Below are positions 12,001-20,948 of a stretch of 64,000 bases of DNA, piece after piece (positions within the stretch are counted from its first letter, which is position 1; each line of letters starts with the position of its first letter). Both the position numbers and the translations under genes were made by a program. The stretch comes from Phytophthora colocasiae (lineage: Eukaryota; Oomycota; Peronosporomycetes; Peronosporales; Peronosporaceae), in assembly GCA_018806915.1 (NCBI GenBank), contig JAGKQI010000098.1, positions 1,240,001 to 1,304,000 on the forward strand, written 5' to 3'. Below the pieces are notes generated by a model. It saw only the letters and a program-made list of their open reading frames with translations, did no database searches and was not told the origin of the DNA.

Positions 12001-13194
12001 GTTGTTATACAGAGAAGAGCGGCGCCAGTGGTCCGAGTACTCACTTGCAAGACGAGGGTGCTTCGTTAACCCTGCAGGTAGTTCTACCTGGTATTTCAAC
12101 TGCATCTTCGTGCCGAGATCCAACAAAAAGTCTGCAGCATCACGACGAGGAGGACATTTGAATCCCAGCTTCTCAAAGTATGGCACTGCTTGTTCACGTG
12201 GGCCATGGTAGATAATTTCGCCGTGGTTCAGTACCATCACATCGTCGAAAAGGTCAAATACTTCCGGGGCTGGTTGCAGCAGAGCAATCACGACTGTCTT
12301 GTGCAAACACTTAGCGATACTACGCTGCGTCTGGATGATGTCAAACGTTGCAGCACTGTCCAAGCCTGTGCTGATCTCGTCCATTAGCGTCATGTACTTC
12401 ATCCCGAATTCCATTTCACCAGTTGTCACACGCTTTCGCTCTCCACCCGACACACCACGAATCATATTGTTGCCGATAATGGTGTTTCGACAGATCTGAA
12501 GTCCCAATTGTTCAATCACCAGGTCTGGGAAGTTTTTAAAGTACTGGCGAGCCGTCTCGAGAGCTGCTGCATTTTGCTCCGGAGTGCCTTGACTCAACAT
12601 TTCCTGCTTGTGCTTGGACATCCCACCACCACACACAGCATAGGCGAACTCCAGCGTCTCCTGTACTGACAGAGTTGGAAAATGCTTGTCTGACTGGGTT
12701 ACATAAGCTGCGAATTGAGGCAAAAGCTTGGTGATTTCCTCTCTTGGCACTCCATTGAACGTTACATCACCTTCGATCTTGACATTACCGCTCGTGGGGA
12801 ACTGACCAGCAAGAACACGCATAAGCGACGTCTTACCTGATCCAGGTTGTCCCAGTAGCAGCGTCGTGGTGCCCGGTTTAAACACTCCACTGACGTTCTT
12901 GATGATCTCCTTGTGCACCACCCGCTTGTCCCACGCAAACTTGGCCAGGCTGCGTTTAATAGTATTGAAGACCGTCGGTAGCTCCGACTTAGACGTGATC
13001 TCGCCTGTCACCGTCACGTTGGCTGTGATGCTTAAGTTGTGGTAGCGCACCTCCATTTGCGGCATCTTGCGGCCAATTGCCGCCTCGAACTGCTCGGCCA
13101 CGAAGCTGTGCAATGCAGTGGGACCCTTGGCCATCATGGCCTTGCCCGACGTCATGTCCACGGGAGATGACGGTGCTATTGGCGTATAAGTCAT
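9043..13194 (-). CDS. PDR-type ABCG transporter, copy 2, intact (1383 aa)
   Basis: Complete full-size ABCG transporter with the usual PDR length. NBD1: Walker A GQPGSGKTS, signature VSGGERKR, Walker B LMDEISTGLDS. The first membrane domain occupies roughly residues 480-760. NBD2: Walker A GSSGAGKTT and signature SQEQMKR. A second membrane domain ends near the C-terminus RFINHQKR. Expected to be a plasma-membrane exporter of drugs or plant antimicrobials; the substrate cannot be read from sequence. The ATG at 13194 has an initiator-like site 52 bp upstream. Bases 9977-10920 are almost identical to copy 1, unlike the flanks, which indicates gene conversion. Copy 2 alone has Met in place of Pro just before the NBD2 Walker B (AAQMSILFLDEP). 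Confidence 0.93.
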   Translation of the reverse strand: MTYTPIAPSSPVDMTSGKAMMAKGPTALHSFVAEQFEAAIGRKMPQMEVRYHNLSITANVTVTGEITSKSELPTVFNTIKRSLAKFAWDKRVVHKEIIKNVSGVFKPGTTTLLLGQPGSGKTSLMRVLAGQFPTSGNVKIEGDVTFNGVPREEITKLLPQFAAYVTQSDKHFPTLSVQETLEFAYAVCGGGMSKHKQEMLSQGTPEQNAAALETARQYFKNFPDLVIEQLGLQICRNTIIGNNMIRGVSGGERKRVTTGEMEFGMKYMTLMDEISTGLDSAATFDIIQTQRSIAKCLHKTVVIALLQPAPEVFDLFDDVMVLNHGEIIYHGPREQAVPYFEKLGFKCPPRRDAADFLLDLGTKMQLKYQVELPAGLTKHPRLASEYSDHWRRSSLYNNLVQDIEAPHDPELLKDVEEHMNQMPVFRQSFWESTKTVTARQWKLTGRNVSFIKSRALMTVVMGLIYGSVFYQTEPTDIQMVIGILFQAAMFMSLGQTAQVPTFYGAREVFYKQRSANFYRAASFAIANSLALIPQAIAEAIVFGSLVYWMTGLVRHVGHFIIFLIFLVQTNLVYASWFFCLTAVCPSFNIAKPMSTFTLSIFNLFGGFVMAKNVIPDWLIWVYWFVPDSWTLRGLCVNEYRAAKYDVCVYNGVDYCSEHGMKMGEYYLTQYAVPSGHEWVWVDIIYLCFIYAIFMALGALVLEYKRYDGPSNVSLKPKHEIDGDESESSDGYVLATTPKHSGTTSGSASPTHEVVLDVPVREKLFTPVTLAFQDLHYFVPKPGSPKESLELLKGISGFAEPGTLTALMGSSGAGKTTLMDVIAGRKTGGKITGKILLNGYEATDLAIRRATGYCEQMDIHSDASTIRESLTFSAFLRQDSEIPDSKKYDTVNECLDLLDMHDIADKIVRGCSQEQMKRLTIGVELAAQMSILFLDEPTSGLDAHSAKLIMDGVRKVADSGRTIVCTIHQPSSDVFFLFDHLLLLKRGGESVFVGELGERCHKLVDYLEAIPDTPPCPKDQNPATWMLEVIGAGVSSSSKITTDFVKRFQDSEEKRKLDLKLDCPGLTRPSPDLPEMIFQKKRAANSFTQMRFLVKRFNDRYWRTPTYNITRFAISLGLSILFGIVYSGKSYQSYQEINAGVAMVYMTTLFNGVISFTGTLPISFAERGAYYRERASQTYNCLWYFVGSTVAEIPYIFFSGALFTIIYYPSVGFTNVASGFMYWLTISLFVLMQTYLGHFFIYALPTVEVAAIIGVLYNAICLVFAGFNPPAANIPRGYHWLYLITPQKYAMGLMNSLVFTDCPELPTWNESTGEYEGGSGLLACHELTNAPSSIGHTTVKEYVESNFGYKHSEIWSNFGYVFVFIAVYRIFGLLALRFINHQKR

Positions 13195-13780
13195 TTTCCT
13201 CTCTGTTTCTCTTCTGTAAATGCTGCAACTTGAGGCTCATGCGTCAAATTGCACAATGACCTGCAGACAAGAATGGGCTCGCAAACAATACTCCAAAGAT
13301 TGCGCGCTGTACATGGACGGGTCATAAGGTAAATATAGCCAATCAGAGGGAGTCACATACACCCAGGGGAGTCATCAATTGGCGCATTTGTATTATGCGT
13401 TTCGACGAGCCAAATGCTGAGGCGGGGTGATGGCAATTTGGCACCGCACGCGCGCTCGCTCTCTCTGCTCTGGTGGTGCGGCCAAGCTAACAGTGAGCAG
13501 CTTCATGTCGACTTGTAGCTGCACGTATTTGCTGCAATTTAAGTATAAAGAAGGTGATGAGGGGCCGTTGTGTCGACTGAGTCAAATCGTCGCAGAGAGG
13601 GTGTTCATCGGCGCACTCTCAAGGCGATGAACGCTGTGTCGCAATCGCTGAGGACCTTTGACGTGCCCAACGTCTACGAGCTCAAAGATGAACAGGAATA
13701 ACGGCAACTGGGAGATGAACATTAACGCAATCCCTGCCATAATGACTGTAACTCGACGAGTTTATTACTCAAGCACTCAG
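13195..13780. other. Intergenic region between PDR copy 2 and copy 3
   Basis: Holds the copy 2 promoter near 13246 and otherwise nothing I can support as a gene. Short open frames at 13427-13630 and 13658-13948 show no recognisable domain, and the second overlaps the copy 3 coding end. Confidence 0.5.
13246..13260 (-). promoter_or_regulatory. Initiator-like site of PDR copy 2
   Basis: On the minus strand it reads GTCATTGTGCAATTT, one base off the oomycete initiator pattern TCATTYBNCAWTTT. It sits 52 bp upstream of the ATG, the same spacing as in copy 1. Confidence 0.55.
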
Positions 13781-16700
13781 CTATCTCTGGGTGTGGTTAA
13801 TGTAGCGCAGCGAGAAAACAGCGAGGACTCGGAAGATACCCAGCACAACAAACACGTAGCCGAAGTTGGCCCAGATGTCGTCGTACTTGTACTTAAACAC
13901 GGATTCCACGTAGCCCTTGACCGTGATGTGGTCGATTGTCACTGGTAGGTCGGTAACAGGCTGGCAGCCAATGTTGGTGCCAACGTTTTCGTACATTCCT
14001 AGCGTCTCGTTCCATGTTGGTTCGTTTGGGCAATCGCAAAAGACCAACGCCATCAAAATGGCAAGAGAGAATCGCTGCGGGGTGATCGTGTAGAGCCACT
14101 CGTAGCCGCTCGGGATGGACGACGATGGCGGATTAAACCCAGCGAACAACAAGAAGATCGAGTTGATGAGCACGCCGATAATTGCTGACACTTCGATACT
14201 GGGGAACGCATAGATCAGTACTTGTGCGAGATACGCTTGCGTCAAGACGAAGAAAGACAGGTTGATCCAGTATAATACACCGGATGCGAATGACTGGAAG
14301 CCCACCATGGGGTAAAAGATCACAGTGAAGAGCAAGCACGCGAAGAACACGTACGGGATCTCCACCACAGTTGAAGCGACGAAATACCACAACGAATTGT
14401 ACGTCTGTGAAGCGCGTTCTCGGTAGAACGCTGCTCGATCCAAAGCGGTGATCGGTAGAGCACCGGTAAACGTTGCAATACCCATGAACAGTGCCGTCAT
14501 GAACACCATCCCGACGCCGCCGTTAATGCCTTGATACGACACAAACTCCGAGTTGATGTACGTCAGTCCAGAGATGAGAGCAAGACCCAGTGCGATCACG
14601 AAACGGGTCAAGTTGTACGTCGGAGTGCGCCAGTACATGACCACAAAGCGCTGGATAAGGAACCACATTTGTGTAAAAGGACCAGCAGCTCGCTTCTTCT
14701 TAAACACCATCTCCGGAAGTTCTGGGGTGGGTAGTGTCAGCCCTGGCTTCTCGAGATACTCCATCAGATACTGGGCCTCTCGGCTCTGCTTGAAATGCTG
14801 CACGAAGTCAGTCGCGTCGGTAGGTTGGTGGCCCACACCAGCACCGATAACCTCCAGCATCCATGTTGCCGGGTTCTGCTTATCTGGAAGAGGAGGAACA
14901 CCTTCAATAGCTTGCAGGTAGTCCACGAGGTTCTGGCATTCCAACCCCAGTTCACCCACAAACACTGACTTTCCACCACGCTTCAACAGCAACAAGTGAT
15001 CAAACAGGAAAAACACATCCGACGAAGGCTGGTGGATCGTACACACGATCGTTCGGCCACTGTCGGCCACTTTACGAACGCCGTCCATGATCAACTTGGC
15101 AGAGTGAGCGTCCAATCCACTGGTAGGTTCGTCCAAGAACAAGATACTCGGCTGAGCCACCAGCTCCACGCCAATGGTCAAGCGCTTCATCTGCTCCTGT
15201 GAACTCCCACGTACGATTTGGTCCGCGATGTCGTGCATGTCCAGTAAGTCCAGACACTCGTTCACCGAGTCGTACTTCTTCTCGGTAGGTACCGTGCTAT
15301 CCTGCCGAAGGAAAGCGCTAAAAGTCAGCGATTCACGGATCGTGGAACCCTCGGAGTGGATATCCATCTGCTCGCAGTATCCCGTGCAGCGACGGATTGC
15401 TAAGTCACTAGCCTCGTATCCGTTCAGGTATATCTTGCCTTCAATCTTGCCACCCGTTTTTCGGCCTGCTATCACGTCCATCAGTGTCGTCTTTCCAGCA
15501 CCAGAAGACCCCATCAACGCTGTCAATGAACCAGGTTCTGCGTACCCATTAATTCCCTTCAGCAACTGCAAACTCTCTTTCCGGTCGTGTGGCGATGGCA
15601 CTGTATACCACAAGTCCTTCCACGCGATCGTGCACGGGACGAAGTTCTTTTCACGTCTGGGCATATTCACCACCATCTCACCTGAATCAAGTCCATCTGA
15701 GTGAGTGTGTGCGGACGAGTTCTTTGGTGTTTGGACCAAGGTGTAGTCTCCTCCTCGCTTTTCCATGTCACTTTCGTCCGCTACAGTCTTCGGTAACAAC
15801 TGGATGTTCTCAGGTGCTTCGTACCGATGATACTCGAGCACATAACAGCCCAAGACCATGAAGAAGATGTAGGCCACGATCATGAATAATATACCCGTCC
15901 AGATCCAGAACGTATCAGAGGGAACGCCGTACTGCGATAAGTAGTATTCGCCCATGTTCATACCATACTTTGTGCAGTAGTTGATGTCTCCGTACTGGCA
16001 CACGTCGTAAGCGCTCGAGCGGTACTCGTTCACGGATAAACCACGTAAACACCACGCGATGGGGTTAATCCAGTAGACCCAGATGAACCACCCTGGTGTT
16101 TGGTCCTTAGTGATGACAAATCCAGCGAAAAGAATGAAAAACACAATCGAGAACGTCGACATGGGTTTGGCGATATCCAGATTGGGTGACATGGCCGACA
16201 GGCAGAAGAACCAGGATGCGAACACCAGGTTCGTCAATAGCAGTAAGATCAAGTAGATGATGTAAGCAGATGCAGTAGCCGCGAAGCCGCACATCCAGTA
16301 CACCAAAGTGGCAAACACCAATATCTCCCCTAGTGCCTGAGGAACCAAAGCGATGGAATTCGCTATCACCCACGCCGAAGTCCGGTAGAAATTAGCGCCA
16401 CGTTGCTTGTAAAAGATGGAGCGAGCTTCCATGTACGTCGGAATCTGCGAGGCCTGTCCCAGAGACAGGAACAATGTGGCTTGGAAAATCACCCCCAGCA
16501 TCACCTGGACATTCGTCGGGTCCACATCGTAGAATGTACTACCGTAAATTAGCCCCATGACCACAACCATGAACGTTCGCACACGGATAAACGCCACGTT
16601 TCGTAGAATGATGATCAGTTGGCGCCAGGTGAGCGTGCAGATGTTCTCCCACAACGTCTGGCGGAATTCAGGCATCGGATCCATGTTATCCCCCACACGA

Positions 16701-17938
16701 TCCACAATCTCCTTATCAATCGGTGACGCTAGTTCATCCATGATATCAGAATACAGTGGTGATTCACGGAAAAGCTTTGCGAATTCACCAGCAGCACGAG
16801 GGTGTTTGGCCATTCCGGGTGGTAGAGCTGCCTGGTACTTGTACTGCTGGTTCGTGCCCAAATCCAGCAAGTAATCAGCCACATCTCGACCGTGAGGACA
16901 TTTGAACCCCAATGACTCAAAGTACGGAATCACCTTGTGGCGAGGACCGTTGTACATCATTTCACCTTCATTCATGATCAAAATGTTGTCGAAAAGCTCG
17001 AAAACTTCAGGAGCAGGTTGCAATAGCGCGATCAAGATCGTTCGGTGGAGATTCTTGGCGATACTTCGCTGGGTTTTGATGATGTCGTAGGTCGCTGCAC
17101 TATCCAGCCCAGTACTGATCTCGTCCATCAGAGTCATGTACTTCTGACCGAACTGCATTTCACCGGTCGTAACACGTTTGCGCTCGCCGCCAGACACACC
17201 ACGATGCATGGCATTGCCTATTGCCGTGTCCTGACAGATCTGCAGCCCCAATTGCTCGATAATCACGTCAGGAAACCGGGAAAACACAGCCTTCGCAGCA
17301 GCCAGCGCTCGAGCGTTCGCTTCTGGTGTTCCTCGAGACAGCATCTCTTCTCCATGCTTCGACAGACCTCCTCCGCAGAAAGCGTAGGCGAACTCCAGCG
17401 TTTCTCGAACAGTGAGAGTATGGAAGTGACGATCATACTGTGTCACGTACGCTGCGAACTGTGGTAGCCGCTTAGCGATCTCCTTCTGCAATAACCCGTT
17501 GTACGTCATTTCGCCTTCCACCGTGATGTTCTTCTTGACTGGGAACTGTCCGCTCAAAATGCGCATAAGCGACGTCTTCCCCGATCCAGGTTGACCCAAC
17601 AACAGCGTAATTGTCCCGGGTTTGAGCACACCGCTGATGTTCTTGATCACCTCCTTACGCACAACCTTCTTCTTGATTGGATTCAGATTGGCTAGAGCAC
17701 GCGCCACCACGTTGTACAGCGTGGGGAGCTCCGACTCAGCCGTGACTTCACGAGTCACCGTCACATCGGCCGAGATAGACACGTTGTTGAATCGCACCTC
17801 CATCTGCGGTAAAACTCCGCCTGTGGCCGCCTTGAAGGTCTCCGCCATGAAGTTGTGCAGTGCCTCGGGGCCTTGCGCCATCATCGTCTCACCCCAGTGC
17901 ACACTAGCGGGTGTGGTTGGGGTTGACGGCTCCGACAT
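13781..17938 (-). CDS. PDR-type ABCG transporter, copy 3, intact (1385 aa)
   Basis: Third PDR transporter, more diverged than copies 1 and 2 but with the same layout: NBD1 with GQPGSGKTS and VSGGERKR, a membrane domain, NBD2 with GSSGAGKTT and SQEQMKR, a second membrane domain, and a C-terminus ending INHTQR. I start it at the ATG at 17938 (MSEPSTPTTP). The open frame runs on to 18016 but only through a GTG, and no upstream ATG is in frame. A weak initiator-like sequence (CAGTCACTTCTGAATT) lies about 30 bp upstream of this ATG, so the longer form is unlikely. Likely role: ATP-driven export at the plasma membrane. Bases 15015-15157 are identical to copy 1 at every position, including silent sites, pointing to a short conversion tract. 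Confidence 0.93.
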   Translation of the reverse strand: MSEPSTPTTPASVHWGETMMAQGPEALHNFMAETFKAATGGVLPQMEVRFNNVSISADVTVTREVTAESELPTLYNVVARALANLNPIKKKVVRKEVIKNISGVLKPGTITLLLGQPGSGKTSLMRILSGQFPVKKNITVEGEMTYNGLLQKEIAKRLPQFAAYVTQYDRHFHTLTVRETLEFAYAFCGGGLSKHGEEMLSRGTPEANARALAAAKAVFSRFPDVIIEQLGLQICQDTAIGNAMHRGVSGGERKRVTTGEMQFGQKYMTLMDEISTGLDSAATYDIIKTQRSIAKNLHRTILIALLQPAPEVFELFDNILIMNEGEMMYNGPRHKVIPYFESLGFKCPHGRDVADYLLDLGTNQQYKYQAALPPGMAKHPRAAGEFAKLFRESPLYSDIMDELASPIDKEIVDRVGDNMDPMPEFRQTLWENICTLTWRQLIIILRNVAFIRVRTFMVVVMGLIYGSTFYDVDPTNVQVMLGVIFQATLFLSLGQASQIPTYMEARSIFYKQRGANFYRTSAWVIANSIALVPQALGEILVFATLVYWMCGFAATASAYIIYLILLLLTNLVFASWFFCLSAMSPNLDIAKPMSTFSIVFFILFAGFVITKDQTPGWFIWVYWINPIAWCLRGLSVNEYRSSAYDVCQYGDINYCTKYGMNMGEYYLSQYGVPSDTFWIWTGILFMIVAYIFFMVLGCYVLEYHRYEAPENIQLLPKTVADESDMEKRGGDYTLVQTPKNSSAHTHSDGLDSGEMVVNMPRREKNFVPCTIAWKDLWYTVPSPHDRKESLQLLKGINGYAEPGSLTALMGSSGAGKTTLMDVIAGRKTGGKIEGKIYLNGYEASDLAIRRCTGYCEQMDIHSEGSTIRESLTFSAFLRQDSTVPTEKKYDSVNECLDLLDMHDIADQIVRGSSQEQMKRLTIGVELVAQPSILFLDEPTSGLDAHSAKLIMDGVRKVADSGRTIVCTIHQPSSDVFFLFDHLLLLKRGGKSVFVGELGLECQNLVDYLQAIEGVPPLPDKQNPATWMLEVIGAGVGHQPTDATDFVQHFKQSREAQYLMEYLEKPGLTLPTPELPEMVFKKKRAAGPFTQMWFLIQRFVVMYWRTPTYNLTRFVIALGLALISGLTYINSEFVSYQGINGGVGMVFMTALFMGIATFTGALPITALDRAAFYRERASQTYNSLWYFVASTVVEIPYVFFACLLFTVIFYPMVGFQSFASGVLYWINLSFFVLTQAYLAQVLIYAFPSIEVSAIIGVLINSIFLLFAGFNPPSSSIPSGYEWLYTITPQRFSLAILMALVFCDCPNEPTWNETLGMYENVGTNIGCQPVTDLPVTIDHITVKGYVESVFKYKYDDIWANFGYVFVVLGIFRVLAVFSLRYINHTQR

Positions 17939-18019
17939 GGTTGTAGCTTGAGCTGTACGGCGCCAATTCAGAAGTGACTGGCGAGGACAATAGCATTCCC
18001 ACGCGACCACGCGCACAGG

Positions 18020-18034
18020 TCACCGTAGTGGTGA
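18020..18034. promoter_or_regulatory. 15-bp near-palindrome TCACCGTAGTGGTGA
   Basis: Lies about 80 bp upstream of the PDR copy 3 ATG. It shares TCACC-TA-TGGTGA with a second copy at 18130-18144. Paired dyad sites of this kind look like binding sites for a dimeric regulator; the factor is unknown. Confidence 0.4.
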
Positions 18035-18129
18035 GTGTACCATTGCTTGCTTCAAGTAGGATTGCGCGCATGAGATTGCTGATTGCGCGCACTACCGACG
18101 GTGATCCCACTCTTTCCAGTCGAGCACGC

Positions 18130-18144
18130 TCACCATAATGGTGA
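18130..18144. promoter_or_regulatory. 15-bp palindrome TCACCATAATGGTGA
   Basis: Perfect dyad around its central base, 110 bp further upstream than the copy at 18020-18034. It differs from that copy at two internal positions. Confidence 0.4.
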
Positions 18145-18746
18145 CCATCGACCTGCTTTCTCCATTCTGCAAGCACTTGGCTTCTCCATTTCCGCATCCT
18201 CTGTAGTCTGCGTCCAAGCATGCGGGCATTGCCGCCTCCTGCTCCAGCCTCGGCGGTGGTAAGGCTGTGGTAAGATGAGGAAGTTTGACGTGATCATCAC
18301 AATTCCTGGGTCTGGTGCTGATGGCGCGTGGCCATGCGTAGAAGTGATGGCAAGCAACGATACGTCGCAAATTGCTATTAGCAATACCCTTCCAGAAGGA
18401 TATTGTACCTCGAAAACCGACGACCATGAAAAGCGAGTTTTTGTGAACTCGCCGTTGAAAAGAGGTGTCAACAAGTCAAGGCGAAGACCGTTCCAGAGAT
18501 CAGTGCTGGTAGAAACTCGGCCCTGATACAGTATCACCTCCTGCTACAGTACATTTCTTCTTGCGCAGCACCAGTTCTGTGTGATTCTACTCAAGTAGCA
18601 ATTTACTACTAGCAAACCATTCATAGCTCCAGATATTCATCACCGTCATTTTTTTTAATCAAATTCATTTCCCGATCAAGAAGTAGCGCTTCCTTTTTCG
18701 AAATGAAAGGGTAGGGGTCGAGTAACTACTTGGGTTCTGTATAGTT

Positions 18747-18759
18747 ACCCTAACCCTAA
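18747..18759. repeat. Telomere-like ACCCTAACCCTAA near the palindrome's outer end
   Basis: Two telomere-type hexamers close to the left end of the palindrome, mirrored at 25576-25588. Nearby, CGGAAGTACTTCCG (18828-18841, mirrored at 25494-25507) is a perfect 14-bp palindrome. Related GAAGTAGCGCTTCC (from 18680) and GAAGCTACTTCCG (near 18785) make a set of subterminal motifs. Confidence 0.5.
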
Positions 18760-19004
18760 TGCATGTCCTGTGTGAGAGGAAAACGAAGCTACTTCCGATG
18801 TATTTGAGGTTTGTATGGATGAACGATCGGAAGTACTTCCGCAGGCCAAAACAACAAAACAATGCAAAACTAGTTTACATCGCCAATCAGCACTCAAGAT
18901 TCATTTTTCACCGACAAAGAAAGTCATTTTTGCAAGAAAAATCCGATCAAATTTTAGAGACACCAAAATGGTATTTATGGGAGTGTAGGGTGTGTTAGGA
19001 AATG

Positions 19005-19098
19005 TAACAAGACCAAAAGTACGGCTGTTGACGACAAGCCTCAAAGTACGATGACAAGACTACAACTACTAAACAAGACCAAAGGTACTATGACAAGA
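19005..19098 (+). repeat. Degenerate array of the GACAAGACC-AAAGTAC motif, 3' side of the left recombinase
   Basis: Several diverged copies of a roughly 20-bp unit (ACAAGACCAAAAGTAC, ACAAGCCTCAAAGTAC, ACAAGACCAAAGGTAC) just beyond the stop of the left recombinase. They are in inverted orientation to the regular array on the gene's 5' side at 20833-20909. Confidence 0.7.
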
Positions 19099-19127
19099 TA
19101 AATTATACTATATCTTATATTGTAACC

Positions 19128-20753
19128 TTATGCATAGGCGTGTTTTGACTGGACTAAGCGGCGTTTTCTATCCATCCGTATATATCGTGCCAGCGTGTCG
19201 ATAGTAAGTACATTTGCAGACCGTCTCTGGGCAACTTTAAACCAGTGAGTGGTGAAATAGGCTGCATACTTTGCAAGTATGTCCTCATGCGCATCCTGTA
19301 CAGTGGATGCTGAGACCGCGGTGGTTGGAGCTGCTTCAGGCTGAGTTGACGACTGAAGGGTTGACACTAATATGTCGAGCTTGTCTTCAATGGCCTTTAC
19401 TGAGCTTTCCACAGCCTTCAACCGCTTTTCAACTGTACTTTCAACGTCGAACGGTCCAGTAGATGACTGTGATGTACGCTTGATACCACTATAAGTGGTA
19501 GGACAACCCATATGAGCATCCCGATCTGGGGCTAAGCAGTCCGCAAGCTGTTTGTCTTCATCGGTAACAGCTTGGTCAAGCAAATAGCGTACAAGCGTTT
19601 CAGCAGATTCATTTTGTGTCCAACCCGCCCACCATTTCACCATTCGCAATGACCATCGTCGCTCTGGGGGCGCAAACATAAATCTGTATTGAGCACCAGC
19701 TCTACGAAAGGTGTGGGATGTGAACCAAATATCCCGCCATTCCTGTCGGATGTAACCCGGAGTCAATGTCCCGTTGCGATTGAGATCTCGAACAGCGCAA
19801 TTGAGCAATGTAATAAACGCCTGCTCTGACATGTTCTTTCCCCACTCGACGCGCACGTTTTCACAACCCGTAAAAGGTGTTTTGGTCTTTAGAACACCTT
19901 TTGAAATCTTCGACAGTGCAGGGAACACATAGTCAGTGTCACTCCATGTATGATCAGTCTTGGTTTCGACGTACTTTAACCACGCTGAGAGGTGGAAGAA
20001 GGCATCGATTGGGAGTTCGTGGGAGTCCAAGTGGTGCAAGTTGTAACAACGGCCTTCTGCGACGTCAGTTTTTCTTCCTTCGAGCTTGTAAATACCAAAC
20101 GTGATAGATACACTTGGATCAGTTGTACTTTTCCGAGTTCGCCCTAGTGTCAAATTCTTCCATTGAAGTGAGAGCACCTCGTTGATACGACACATTCCAT
20201 AAAATGCAAACGCCGATACAGCAACGAACCACAATTGGCATGCTTCCGCAAAACCACTTGTATTGCCAAGATGACAGTGGAGTACACGAAGCATGTCGAG
20301 GGAAATAGGTGTTGCTTGGCGTTGCGTAAATTCAGTACTCTTCCGCTTCTTAAGGCCACGCATGAATTGACGGACAAATGCGTCCTTTGCTGGGTTTCCC
20401 AAACCAAACTTTTCGCCTTGATCATTTGTTACTACCATCCACGTGTCAGGTCCAGCAGCATCACGGCGTTCGTAGCTACCATAGTAATTTGCAACAGCGG
20501 CTCTTATCTTCTCTGCAGTTTGATTCGAAACAGTGTTAGATGAAGAGACACTCTCCATAAACGCAACCAACAGTGAAGGAAGTTCATGGTGCCGCACAAT
20601 AGCCGGATCCGGGTATTCATTGGATATACAGAAGTCGCAAAACTTCTTAAAGTATGACGCGTAAACATCCCGTGTCTCCTTCTTTATCACATGTGTAGCG
20701 GTGGAGATACCCCCCTGCAAGAGTTGCTGGAAAGTAGGTCGTTGCTGCGCCAT
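19128..20753 (-). CDS. Crypton-like tyrosine recombinase, left arm (541 aa)
   Basis: Tyrosine recombinase/integrase fold. An N-terminal helical core-binding region (about 15-140) is followed by a catalytic domain with Arg189 in CRINEVLSL, His347 and Arg350 in SHTFRRAGA, Trp378 in AGWTQ (the usual His/Trp position) and the likely nucleophile Tyr390 in TLVRYLL. A heptad-like region (about 435-480) suggests a coiled coil. Such enzymes cut and rejoin DNA through a 3'-phosphotyrosine. Among eukaryotic mobile elements this best fits Cryptons, which are known from oomycetes. The gene is intronless, starts at ATG 20753, and appears identical to the right-arm copy. Inverted arrays of a 20-bp motif flank it and are candidate binding sites. 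All catalytic residues are present, so it may be active. Confidence 0.85.
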   Translation of the reverse strand: MAQQRPTFQQLLQGGISTATHVIKKETRDVYASYFKKFCDFCISNEYPDPAIVRHHELPSLLVAFMESVSSSNTVSNQTAEKIRAAVANYYGSYERRDAAGPDTWMVVTNDQGEKFGLGNPAKDAFVRQFMRGLKKRKSTEFTQRQATPISLDMLRVLHCHLGNTSGFAEACQLWFVAVSAFAFYGMCRINEVLSLQWKNLTLGRTRKSTTDPSVSITFGIYKLEGRKTDVAEGRCYNLHHLDSHELPIDAFFHLSAWLKYVETKTDHTWSDTDYVFPALSKISKGVLKTKTPFTGCENVRVEWGKNMSEQAFITLLNCAVRDLNRNGTLTPGYIRQEWRDIWFTSHTFRRAGAQYRFMFAPPERRWSLRMVKWWAGWTQNESAETLVRYLLDQAVTDEDKQLADCLAPDRDAHMGCPTTYSGIKRTSQSSTGPFDVESTVEKRLKAVESSVKAIEDKLDILVSTLQSSTQPEAAPTTAVSASTVQDAHEDILAKYAAYFTTHWFKVAQRRSANVLTIDTLARYIRMDRKRRLVQSKHAYA

Positions 20754-20832
20754 TTGCGGTGTCGAATGCTCGGTTTCCTTTTCCTAGGCAGCAAATTTAG
20801 CTGTGAGCCACAACACCAATCAATTTTGATTT

Positions 20833-20909
20833 AGTACTTTAGGTCTTGTCATAGTACTTTAGGTCTTGTCATAGTACTTTAGGTCTTGTCATAGTACTTT
20901 AGGTCTTGT
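20833..20909 (+). repeat. Four tandem copies of AGTACTTTAGGTCTTGTCAT
   Basis: Regular 20-bp direct repeat upstream of the left recombinase start, between it and the end of the zinc-finger gene. The last unit is incomplete. It mirrors 23425-23502. Confidence 0.93.
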
Positions 20910-20948
20910 AAAACGTATCGCGACATCGTACCTTACCCTACCCCGTAC

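Larger units (their letters stand above)
18017..18678. other. Upstream region of PDR copy 3, left flank of the palindrome
   Basis: About 660 bp without a supportable gene. It carries two related 15-bp palindromes (18020-18034 and 18130-18144). A 135-codon minus-strand open frame at 18130-18537 resembles no family I know. Confidence 0.5.

Noticed and set aside
17939..18016. N-terminal extension of PDR copy 3
   Set aside because: The longer frame starts only at a GTG, has no in-frame ATG, and a weak initiator-like site falls inside it.
18130..18537. 135-codon minus-strand open frame
   Set aside because: No family resemblance, no initiator before a plausible ATG, and it covers the dyad sites.
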